64,000 nt of DNA, from positions 186,001-250,000 of the forward strand of contig NZ_CANDNZ010000008.1 in NCBI RefSeq assembly GCF_947387555.1, given 5' to 3'. Each line of letters starts with the position of its first letter. Position 1 is the first letter of the stretch. The notes under the pieces were generated by a model. The model was not told where the DNA came from. It ran no database searches and saw nothing but the letters and a program-made list of their open reading frames with translations. The position numbers were made by a program, and so were the translations under genes. This stretch comes from Thalassomonas sp. RHCl1 (GTDB taxonomy: Bacteria > Pseudomonadota > Gammaproteobacteria > Enterobacterales > Alteromonadaceae). Below are positions 9,242 to 16,525 of this stretch, in pieces.

Positions 9242-11681
9242 CACAGCTGATCTCCTCTAATGCTTGCAGCAGGCCGTCCATATCATAATTATCGATAAAC
9301 CGTATCAAGTGCTCGGCTAAGGGCTGATCTTCGGGCGATTGTGCGGCAAGTTGAGTTAAAATTTCACGAACATGTGAGCTTCTGTTGAGTTGGGCGGAAT
9401 CTTTGATATCGTCATAAAGCGTTTTTTCGATTGAAAATTTGTCAAGTGCGACCGGAGGAGAGCTTTCAGCCGGTTCTTCATCAGAAACTTTTTCACATTT
9501 TTCAAAGAGGTGGGGGCCAAAGACCAACAAGCTGTTATACACTTCGCTGAACATGAAGGGCTTGGAGATAAATTGGTCAAAGCCGATACCGATATAATAG
9601 GGCACTTCATGGGAGAGGCTGTAGGCTGAAATCGCCACGCAATGCAGCTTTGTTAACATCAACTCTTCCCGGATGACCTTGATTGCTTCATCACCGCGCA
9701 TCACCGGCATTAAAATATCCATAAACACAATATCGAATGTTTGCCGCCGTAACTTATCTATGCTGTCTTGGCCGTCTACGGCTTCGGTTACTTCAACACC
9801 GGTTTCGGTTAATAATCCGGTTAAAATATCCCGGTTGGCTTCAATATCATCCACTACTAAAGCATGTACCTTGTGGGGGGCTTTGACCCGGACATTTTCT
9901 ATTTCATCCGATAATTTCTCAACCAGGGCTTCCTGGCTCATCGGCAGCGGGATAGTGAAAAAAAAGCGTGCCCCGTGGCCTAATGCCGATTCTACTTCCA
10001 GTTTGCCGCCCATTAGCTCTACCTGATTGTGGGCTATGGCCAGTCCCAGCCCTGTGCCGCCTTTTTCGGCGCCCACCTGCCCCTGGGTAAAGGTGGAAAA
10101 CAGGGTTTTAATTTCCCCCGTGCTCATGCCCGGACCGGTATCTGTTACTTCAAAACGATAATAATCCGGCTTGGGGGAAGTGACCTGGAGCTTGATGTCC
10201 CCATGGTCGATAAATTTAACCGCATTGCCCAATAAATTAATCAGCACCTGGCGGATTTTTCCCTGATCGCCGTAAACCTGCACGCTTTGGTTATTTTCAT
10301 AAAGCAACTGCCAGTCGATGTTTTTTTGTTCACAGCGAAAGCTAAACATCTGGCTGATATCATCTATTAAGTCATTTAAATCGAAGGAAATGGTTTTCAG
10401 CTCCATGGCCCCGGCTTCAATTTTGGAGATCTCCAGCACATCATTAATAATTTCCATTAAATGATTGCCGGCTTTGCTGATTTTGTTCAGGGTGTCGATC
10501 GAAGCTGCTGTGGCATCCGGCGCACGTTGTAGCAGCTGGGTAAAGCCTAAAATGGCATTCATCGGGGTACGGATTTCATGGCTCATGGTGGCCAAAAACT
10601 GGCTTTTGGCCTGGCTTGCCTGCTCGGCCGCCTCGGTTGCTTTTTTTAACGCCCGGGTGCGGGCGTCGATTTTAACTTCCAGTTGGCTATTCATCTCGGT
10701 CAGGGATTGTTGCAGACTGGTATTGCTGTAGCTGATTTTAATGTTGTGCATCAGCACTGCGAGCATTTGTGCTTCAAGGTCTGAAACCTCTTCCTGGTAT
10801 TTTAATGCCAGATAAGTGATCAGCAGATCTTTTTGGTAAAACAATAGCAGGGCATGCTGGTCCCGGATAACCAGGGCGCCGGTGTCAACGGCCTCTTGCA
10901 CCATAGCCGGATAAGGTTCCAGCCATAGTGCCTGATCGCGAATTGACGGACTGTGCTGAAAAACCTGTGGTACGTGATCGCGCTCAGACATCAGCATAAA
11001 CTCAGGGGAGGATTGCGCGTAAATATCCCCGAGCGGCAGCAGATCGTCAAGCCTCTCCGTCAGGCGCTGGATAAAAGTATCATGATTGCCTGAGGTCAGC
11101 AGATGCTTGGAGTTTTCGATGATTTTGGCCTGGGCCAGGCGGTAGGTTTCGGCATTGAGTAAATCTTCATAGCCCCTTAATGCCGAGATAATCGTGGTGC
11201 ATAACTTATCCCGGGATAACTCGGTTTTGTTTTTATAATCATTGATATCATAGTTTTGGATGATCTCCTTTTCCGGGGCATAACCGGGTTGGCCGGTGCG
11301 CAGTACTATGCGGATCAAATGATTGTTGATTTCGTTGCGTATGTATTTGGCGGTATCAAGTCCGGCGGACAGGGTTTCCATCACTACGTCCAGCAGGGTC
11401 AGGGCAATATCCTGGGTGTTGCTAAGAATATCCCGGGCTTCTTTGCCGGAATAGGCATGGATAAATTCAAGCGGGCGGTCTTTAAAGATCAGATCTTGCA
11501 GGGCGAGTTTAGTGACGTCATGCACCCCGGGTTCATCATCAACGATTAGCACTTTCCAGGGATGAGAACTACAAATTGCCTCGTCATCGTCTTCGTCAGC
11601 AAAATTTATAGTGTCGTCAATATCCACATTTGAGGTCTTATTTAGCTGAGCCGTTTCCATAAAGTGTAGTGGAAAAATCAT
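9234..11681 (-). CDS. Hybrid kinase REC-DUF3369-HisKA-HATPase-REC
   Basis: An 815-residue soluble hybrid protein. The first receiver lies at about 42-165 (VLIVDDEPG; LLDVVM with Asp near 98). A DUF3369 sensor-like region follows (170-320), then a coiled coil, HisKA (ATMSHEIRTPMNAILGF, His near 368), HATPase (NLLGNAVKF, DTGPGMS, GGTGLGLAIA) and a second receiver at about 605-725 (VVDDIEANRDIL; FMDILMPV, Asp near 655; SKPF with Lys). The last 90 residues may be a further helical module. It has no output DNA-binding domain. An alternative start at the ATG at 11660 is possible; neither has a clear ribosome site. It overlaps the next gene and converges on the TorT-like operon. Confidence 0.85.
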   Translation of the reverse strand: MIFPLHFMETAQLNKTSNVDIDDTINFADEDDDEAICSSHPWKVLIVDDEPGVHDVTKLALQDLIFKDRPLEFIHAYSGKEARDILSNTQDIALTLLDVVMETLSAGLDTAKYIRNEINNHLIRIVLRTGQPGYAPEKEIIQNYDINDYKNKTELSRDKLCTTIISALRGYEDLLNAETYRLAQAKIIENSKHLLTSGNHDTFIQRLTERLDDLLPLGDIYAQSSPEFMLMSERDHVPQVFQHSPSIRDQALWLEPYPAMVQEAVDTGALVIRDQHALLLFYQKDLLITYLALKYQEEVSDLEAQMLAVLMHNIKISYSNTSLQQSLTEMNSQLEVKIDARTRALKKATEAAEQASQAKSQFLATMSHEIRTPMNAILGFTQLLQRAPDATAASIDTLNKISKAGNHLMEIINDVLEISKIEAGAMELKTISFDLNDLIDDISQMFSFRCEQKNIDWQLLYENNQSVQVYGDQGKIRQVLINLLGNAVKFIDHGDIKLQVTSPKPDYYRFEVTDTGPGMSTGEIKTLFSTFTQGQVGAEKGGTGLGLAIAHNQVELMGGKLEVESALGHGARFFFTIPLPMSQEALVEKLSDEIENVRVKAPHKVHALVVDDIEANRDILTGLLTETGVEVTEAVDGQDSIDKLRRQTFDIVFMDILMPVMRGDEAIKVIREELMLTKLHCVAISAYSLSHEVPYYIGIGFDQFISKPFMFSEVYNSLLVFGPHLFEKCEKVSDEEPAESSPPVALDKFSIEKTLYDDIKDSAQLNRSSHVREILTQLAAQSPEDQPLAEHLIRFIDNYDMDGLLQALEEISCDE

Positions 11682-11824
11682 TTATTTGTAGAGTTGCCGA
11701 CAATAATGCCAGCCCCGGCCAGGTGGTTATATCAAGGGGGAACTTACCTAATTTTAAACTCTGCTGACATTTCTTTACTTAGCATCCGCTAAAATACAGG
11801 CAAAGTATCAAGGGGGTGAAACCT

Positions 11825-12286
11825 ATGATGAATAAAGCTCAATTTTGTGGCTGGCTCAGTCTATTTTTTCTTTTATCTGCCTGCTCCAGCCGCCAGGACA
11901 AACCCGTTGAGGAAATTTTTGTCACACAGATCAGGGCAGATAACTCCAAGATGTTTGCTTTTACCCTGAGAGCGGAGCAAGCCTCCCGTGGTGATAAAAC
12001 CCGCGACAAAATGGCGGGTGGAAAACAGGGAAAAAGGGGCAAAGGTACCGGCAGGAATAAAGGTGCCGGTAAAGGTGAAAGGCAGGAGCGGGAGCATCCG
12101 CTGGCGAATGTTATCCAGCAGAAATTAGAGCAGAAGTTAGACCAAAGCCAATATTGTACTAGCGGGTATCTCGAACTGGAGCGTTATGCCACCAGGGAAG
12201 GAATGACGGTGCGGGGAGAATGTAATGAAAGCGCCACGGCTGATGACAGGCTGCGTTTTCCTAACGGGGTAAATGGGGAGATCTGA
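11825..12286 (+). CDS. Predicted lipoprotein, Lys/Gly-rich, unknown function
   Basis: A 153-residue protein with a lipoprotein signal: a hydrophobic segment ending in LLSACSS, where Cys is the lipidation site, so it is probably anchored in the outer membrane. A strongly basic Gly/Lys/Arg stretch (about residues 65-95) separates it from a C-terminal part with two Cys (YCTSGYLELERY and RGECNES) that could form a disulfide. AAGGGGG at 11809-11815 precedes the ATG at 11825, so I reject the GTG at 11816. The stop is two bases before the next start, giving a coupled pair with a DUF6515-like protein. I do not recognise a family. Confidence 0.6.
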   Translation: MMNKAQFCGWLSLFFLLSACSSRQDKPVEEIFVTQIRADNSKMFAFTLRAEQASRGDKTRDKMAGGKQGKRGKGTGRNKGAGKGERQEREHPLANVIQQKLEQKLDQSQYCTSGYLELERYATREGMTVRGECNESATADDRLRFPNGVNGEI

Positions 12287-12287
12287 T

Positions 12288-12944
12288 ATGCAAAAACTAA
12301 TGGCTAAAGTATCTGCTGTTTTATGCTGTGCCCTGTTGGCTTATTTGCCTCAGGTGGCGGCAGAGCAACATAAACACAGGGGCAAAGCGCATCACAACCA
12401 TAATGCTGCGGCCCACAAGCATAAATACCATAAGGTCGGGCACAAGGTAAAAGTGTTGCCGTCCGGTTATCGCAAGCTGCTGGTGCGGGGCACGCCTTTT
12501 TATTTTAATGCCGGGGTTTTTTACCGGACATCGCCGTCGGGTTATGTGGTGGTTAAAGCGCCCCTTGGCGCCAGGGTCCATACTTTAGCGCCGGGTTATG
12601 TCAGTTTTACTTTAGGGGTAAAGCGTTATTTTCATGTCAATGCCACCTATTACCTGAAGGAAAAAGATAGTTATGTCGTGGTGGAAAAACCCGAGGGAGC
12701 CGATGCCGGGGCAGCGGTAATTGCACAGGCAACACAGGTCAGTGAAACCAGTAGTCCTTTGGTGATCTATCCCAATAACGGACAATCGAATAAACAGCGC
12801 AAACAGGATAAATTTGAATGTTACCAGTGGGCGGTAACCGAGTCGGGTTTCGACCCGCTGGAGGCTAAGGAGCTTGCCGTTAACAGCCATTATCAAAAAG
12901 CCTATAGCAGCTGTTTGCAGGGAAGAGGTTATACCGTAAATTGA
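12288..12944 (+). CDS. Exported DUF6515-like protein with His-rich N-terminus
   Basis: A 218-residue exported protein with a signal peptide (AVLCCALLAYLPQVAA). The mature N-terminus is His-rich (about ten His in the first 35 residues), which could bind metal. Two related beta-rich segments follow, with PSGYRKLLVRGTPFYFNAG, YRTSPSGYVVVKAPLGA and later APGYVSFTLGVKRYFHVNA, the pattern of the DUF6515 family. The C-terminus carries KFECYQWAVTESGFDP and SSCLQGRGY, a Cys-containing module often found in envelope proteins. The ATG at 12288 has GGGGAG eight bases before it, inside the preceding lipoprotein gene. Function unknown; envelope location inferred. Confidence 0.65.
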   Translation: MQKLMAKVSAVLCCALLAYLPQVAAEQHKHRGKAHHNHNAAAHKHKYHKVGHKVKVLPSGYRKLLVRGTPFYFNAGVFYRTSPSGYVVVKAPLGARVHTLAPGYVSFTLGVKRYFHVNATYYLKEKDSYVVVEKPEGADAGAAVIAQATQVSETSSPLVIYPNNGQSNKQRKQDKFECYQWAVTESGFDPLEAKELAVNSHYQKAYSSCLQGRGYTVN

Positions 12945-13396
12945 TACTAGGAACTTTGTAATTTTGCCGTTCACTTGCTGGCGGTATTGTGTCGAAATTA
13001 CCGGGTGCCAGCGTTGACATGCCCGGTTAAAGGCACTTGAGTTGGCGGTTGACTTCTTCAATCTGGCCCGGGGACTGATATCATTTAACCGCCCCGGCCA
13101 GTCAATCTTATACGAGCTTTCTTTAAAGTTTACCAGTCATCCGATCAGTAATTCATATTTCTCTAACATAAGTTCGATAAAAAAGACTTATTTCCCGCAA
13201 GAATTTTGTAATAATCAGTCATGTTAAAGCCTATTAATTATAGCTTACAGCATATTTTTATATAGAAAGACGCTTGTAATGGTCAAGGTATTTGCAATAC
13301 CATGTAAAACCATAAGAAAAATAATAATTTCAGACGGTGAAAACAAAGTTAAAAAGTTCACCTAAAATTACAACATTTATTCGTTAGGACATCATA
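12945..13396. other. 452-base intergenic region without a recognised gene
   Basis: I see no coding-like frame, strong hairpin or known operator here. It must hold the promoter of the malic enzyme gene; the 60 bases before that start are AT-rich, but I cannot single out one promoter. Confidence 0.4.
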
Positions 13397-14641
13397 ATGA
13401 CAGATCTGCGTCAACAGGCTCTTGATTATCACGCTCACCCCACGCCAGGCAAGATCAGCGTGGAGATCACCACTCCAGCAGAAACCAGTGTAGATTTAGC
13501 CCTTGCCTACAGCCCCGGGGTTGCCGAACCGGTAAGGGAAATCGCGGAAAATCCTGATGATGTATATAAATATACCGGTAAAGGCAATACCGTTGCGGTT
13601 ATCTCCAACGGCACCGCTATCTTAGGGTTGGGCAACTTAGGCCCTATGGCCTCTAAGCCGGTGATGGAAGGTAAGGCGCTGTTGTTCAAACGTTTTGCCA
13701 ACATCAATTCTTTCGATATTGAAGTGAAGCACAAAACGGTTGAAGACTTTGTGAATACCGTGGCCAATATTGCCGACAGTTTCGGTGGTATCAACCTTGA
13801 AGACATCAAGGCGCCTGAATGTTTTGTGATTGAAAAAGCCCTGATTGAAAGATGTAAAATCCCGGTATTTCATGATGACCAGCACGGCACCGCCATAGTC
13901 ACCTGTGCCGGAATGTTAAATGCACTGGACATCCAGGGCAAAGACATCAAACAGGCTAACATCGTTTGTCTTGGCGCCGGAGCCGCTGCCATTGCCTGTA
14001 TGGAGCTGTTGATCAAATGTGGTGCCCAGCGTGAAAAAATTTACATGCTTGACACTAAGGGTATTGTTCATACCCGCCGGGATGACTTAAACGAATATAA
14101 AAAATTATTTGCCAATAATACCGATAAGCGCACTTTGGAAGATGCCATTGCCGGTGCCGATGTTTTTGTCGGGGTCTCCGGTCCGGATTTATTAACGGCG
14201 GAACACCTGAAATTGATGGCGCCTAACCCGGTGGTATTTGCCTGTTCCAACCCGGATCCGGAAATCAAACCTGAACTGGCGCTGGCCACCCGCGATGATG
14301 TGATCATCGCCACCGGCCGTTCCGACTATCCGAACCAGGTGAATAATGTTTTGTGCTTCCCGTTTATTTTCCGTGGCGCTTTAGACGTCCGCGCCCGCAT
14401 TATCAACGATGAAATGAAAATTGCCGCGGTACATGCCATTAAAGATCTTGCCAAGGAAAAGGTGCCGGCAGAAGTACTGACCGCCAGCGGAGATAAGTCG
14501 CTGACCTTTGGTAAGGACTATATTATTCCTAAACCTATGGATTCCAGGTTGTGTGCCAAGGTGGCCAAAGCCGTTGCCCAGGCCGCCATTGACTCAGGCG
14601 TGGCCGCATTAGAGATGCCGGAAAATTATATGGCTGATTAG
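13397..14641 (+). CDS. Malic enzyme, short form (oxaloacetate-decarboxylating malate dehydrogenase)
   Basis: A 414-residue cytosolic enzyme converting malate to pyruvate and CO2 with reduction of NAD(P). Motifs seen: LALAYSPGVAEP, the substrate-binding IKAPECF, the metal/catalytic region FHDDQHGTAIV, and the nucleotide-binding CLGAGAAAIACMELL. It is the single-module form; the C-terminal phosphotransacetylase-like domain of enterobacterial MaeB (about 750 residues) is absent. Cofactor preference cannot be assigned from sequence alone. It is monocistronic, with a strong terminator 20 bases after the stop. Confidence 0.9.
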   Translation: MTDLRQQALDYHAHPTPGKISVEITTPAETSVDLALAYSPGVAEPVREIAENPDDVYKYTGKGNTVAVISNGTAILGLGNLGPMASKPVMEGKALLFKRFANINSFDIEVKHKTVEDFVNTVANIADSFGGINLEDIKAPECFVIEKALIERCKIPVFHDDQHGTAIVTCAGMLNALDIQGKDIKQANIVCLGAGAAAIACMELLIKCGAQREKIYMLDTKGIVHTRRDDLNEYKKLFANNTDKRTLEDAIAGADVFVGVSGPDLLTAEHLKLMAPNPVVFACSNPDPEIKPELALATRDDVIIATGRSDYPNQVNNVLCFPFIFRGALDVRARIINDEMKIAAVHAIKDLAKEKVPAEVLTASGDKSLTFGKDYIIPKPMDSRLCAKVAKAVAQAAIDSGVAALEMPENYMAD

Positions 14642-14659
14642 TTGCTCATCTTGTTTAAG

Positions 14660-14697
14660 AAAACGGCTGTCGGCTAATACCGACAGCCGTTTTTTAT
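14660..14697 (+). terminator. Rho-independent terminator of the malic enzyme gene
   Basis: Perfect 13-base stem, AAACGGCTGTCGG (14661-14673) with CCGACAGCCGTTT (14680-14692), a six-base loop and a continuing T run. Confidence 0.95.
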
Positions 14698-14700
14698 GTT

Positions 14701-14891
14701 CAGGACGAACAGTATTTCGCGGCCTCATGGATGAGGAGGAGTGAAGATTTCAGGACGAATGGTCAACATTTTTGTTCCGGACAAATGTTAAGTAGCTGCA
14801 TCCTAGCAGGCAATGCCATGTTCACCTGGATGTGAAAGAGTGGTGATATTCAGGACGAATGGTTTGCCATGCTCACCTGGATGCGAAAGAG
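14701..14891. repeat. Degenerate direct repeats (CAGGACGAA units)
   Basis: CAGGACGAA occurs at 14701, 14751 and 14851, the last two extending to CAGGACGAATGGT. A second unit, TGCCATGTTCACCTGGATG then TGAAAGAG (about 14814-14840), recurs with two changes at about 14865-14891. Both units have the same orientation. The pattern looks like partial duplications of a short dispersed intergenic repeat. Confidence 0.6.
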
Positions 14892-15054
14892 GCGGTCTTT
14901 ACGAGCGTATTTTTCATCTTTATAGATGAAAAAACCTGAGCGTTCTGCTCGGATGAAATTTACAGTTTTTTACACAAGTGCTTTACGTATTTGATTGTTA
15001 TTGATTTATTTGCTTTATCCCTTTTATATCACTTATTGCATCTGCAATAAGGCA

Positions 15055-15082
15055 TTGTGCTCAAAGAGTAATCGCGTATAAT
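15055..15082 (+). promoter_or_regulatory. Probable sigma-70 promoter of the XRE/membrane-protein operon
   Basis: TTGTGC at 15055-15060 and a perfect TATAAT at 15077-15082, 16 bases apart, about 70 bases before the start of the XRE gene. Confidence 0.55.
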
Positions 15083-15153
15083 CCCCAGCCTGCTCAATAC
15101 CGCATAAATCTTTGTCGCGGTTTTTCTTATATGTTTTAACAAGGATTTTAAAA

Positions 15154-15414
15154 TTGTATAAATACGATAAAGCGAAAATGGTAGATGACCTCAAGCGAAT
15201 GCGCCTGGACTCAGGTATGAGCCAGAAAGCATTAGGGCAGAGGATCGGCCTAAGCCGGGAAACCATAGTTGCTATCGAAAATAAATACCCGGGGGCAATT
15301 GCCACCCTGGAAATGGATACCGTCAAACTCTGGTTCCGGGCCTGTAAAGGTAAAGCGGATCCCTCCATTTTGCTGCGCTTTAAAAACGGACTGATTGCTT
15401 TTTTCGGCGTATAA
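15154..15414 (+). CDS. XRE-family small DNA-binding protein
   Basis: An 86-residue protein with a helix-turn-helix of the XRE/Cro type in residues 10-60: LKRMRLDSGMSQKALGQRIG followed by SRETIVAIENKYPGAIATLE. It probably acts as a transcriptional regulator. I place the start at the TTG at 15154 because AAGGA (15141-15145) lies eight bases upstream; an ATG eight codons downstream at 15178 would keep the whole domain. The C-terminus (LRFKNGLIAFFGV) is unusually hydrophobic for this family. The membrane-protein gene starts two bases after its stop, so the two form an operon. Confidence 0.8.
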   Translation: MYKYDKAKMVDDLKRMRLDSGMSQKALGQRIGLSRETIVAIENKYPGAIATLEMDTVKLWFRACKGKADPSILLRFKNGLIAFFGV

Positions 15415-15416
15415 GC

Positions 15417-16124
15417 ATGTTGTTAAAAGCCCTGTCAGAAAAAGCGCTAACTGCGGTTCTTGCGGGTTTGTTGCTCGCCATGGGGATTATCACCTTTGAT
15501 AATGCCCGTTTATTTGACTGGCTGTATTTTGCTATTTTGGCTTTTGTTATTTTATTGAGTCGAAAAAATATCAATATTGCCGGGATCGTCTTGATTCTTA
15601 TACTTGGCAAGTTTGCTGATGAAGCGGGTTGGCATCTGCTCGCAGATAACCTGCCAAGCCGGTTATTTGTTTATCTGAGTTTATTGACCACTTTAGTGAT
15701 AATCAAAGAAGAGGAATATCGTAAACCTGTTGCGATACTCTTTTTTTTGGCTTTATGCTCGGAAATTTTTTGGTTTGTTTCTGATTACGGCGGGCCGGAA
15801 ATTTACTGGCATTTGATTGAAATTAATATTCTTATTCTGCTTCGCCACTACTTGTTTGTGCGGGTGTTTTTTACCAGCCGGCTATTTCCCGGTTTGTCTA
15901 AGTCGCTGGAGCTGGATGTGGAAGTGCATGATGTGATGACGGCCTTTATGTTTATTCACGCTTTAACCGTGCTTGAATACCTGGTACGCCATTTGTTCGG
16001 CCTTGATATTAAGCTGGTTTGGTCGTTTAATGCCGTTATCTTTCATGTGCTTAAGGTTTATTTGGTGTATGTTATTCTGCACGGCAGCGCTCAATTAAGC
16101 CTGGCAAACAAGCTTAATGCTTAA
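15417..16124 (+). CDS. Polytopic membrane protein of unknown function, partner of XRE regulator
   Basis: A 235-residue protein with six to seven predicted membrane helices (for example AVLAGLLLAMGIITF, LYFAILAFVILL, IAGIVLILILGKFA, VAILFFLALCSEIFWFV, LIEINILILLRHYLF, FNAVIFHVLKVYLVYVILHG). Charged residues within or next to helices (DEAGWH, a central EIN) may be functional. I do not recognise the family. The immediate coupling to a small XRE protein is a common layout for membrane proteins controlled by, or signalling to, their own regulator, but nothing here proves that. Confidence 0.55.
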   Translation: MLLKALSEKALTAVLAGLLLAMGIITFDNARLFDWLYFAILAFVILLSRKNINIAGIVLILILGKFADEAGWHLLADNLPSRLFVYLSLLTTLVIIKEEEYRKPVAILFFLALCSEIFWFVSDYGGPEIYWHLIEINILILLRHYLFVRVFFTSRLFPGLSKSLELDVEVHDVMTAFMFIHALTVLEYLVRHLFGLDIKLVWSFNAVIFHVLKVYLVYVILHGSAQLSLANKLNA

Positions 16125-16211
16125 ATTTGTGTTATCTGGCGCTTCTTTTCGTTAATCCTTTCTGCTATTCCCGGTAAATCTCTTCATAATCCTCCTGTGG
16201 AATACTGCTGT

Positions 16212-16243
16212 CTTTGGGTGTGGATTGCAATACACACCCAAAG
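16212..16243. promoter_or_regulatory. Long stem-loop upstream of the 49-residue peptide gene
   Basis: A perfect 11-base stem, CTTTGGGTGTG (16212-16222) with CACACCCAAAG (16233-16243), with a 10-base loop. No T run follows on either strand. It could end the membrane-protein transcript by another route or act in the leader of the peptide gene. Confidence 0.5.
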
Positions 16244-16306
16244 GCCATTGGTCCTGCGTGGCATTTCACAAAATTCATATTATTAATCAAATATCTGGAG
16301 TAAATT

Positions 16307-16456
16307 ATGAAAAAAATATTATTAGCCGTTGTTACTGTTTCTTTATTATCTACCCTGGCTGTACCTGCTGATGCTGCTGTTGGCGGCAAGACTAAACCTC
16401 CTGTGGCAGCTAAATGCAGCTGGTGGGATCAGCTGGTCATGTCAGTTATCGGTTAA
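16307..16456 (+). CDS. 49-residue exported peptide, unknown
   Basis: This is a short gene that length filters would miss. It has GGAG (16297-16300) six bases before the ATG, a textbook signal peptide (two Lys, then ILLAVVTVSLLSTLAVPADA) and a predicted mature peptide of about 27 residues, including GGKTKPPVAAKCSWWDQLVM and ending MSVIG. The mature part has one Cys, a Trp pair and a hydrophobic tail. It has its own upstream stem-loop and a downstream hairpin. No family is recognised. The strong ribosome site and signal peptide make it likely to be real. Confidence 0.65.
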   Translation: MKKILLAVVTVSLLSTLAVPADAAVGGKTKPPVAAKCSWWDQLVMSVIG

Positions 16457-16486
16457 TCCGGCTTAAGAGCTTGAGCTAGTGTTAAG

Positions 16487-16509
16487 CCCGGGAGCCTGTT
16501 ACTCCCGGG
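16487..16509. terminator. Hairpin shared by convergent genes (terminator-like)
   Basis: CCCGGGAG (16487-16494) pairs with CTCCCGGG (16502-16509) around a seven-base loop, between the peptide gene and the convergent cytochrome gene. Following T content is modest on both sides. Confidence 0.6.
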
Positions 16510-16525
16510 TTATTCTGTTAATGTA

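Larger units (their letters stand above)
14698..15153. other. 456-base intergenic region with repeats, hairpin and a promoter
   Basis: Besides the direct repeats, it holds a 10-base-pair hairpin TTTTTCATCT (14910-14919)/AGATGAAAAA (14924-14933) that is T-rich on both strands, and the promoter-like site at 15055-15082. I see no coding sequence. Confidence 0.5.
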
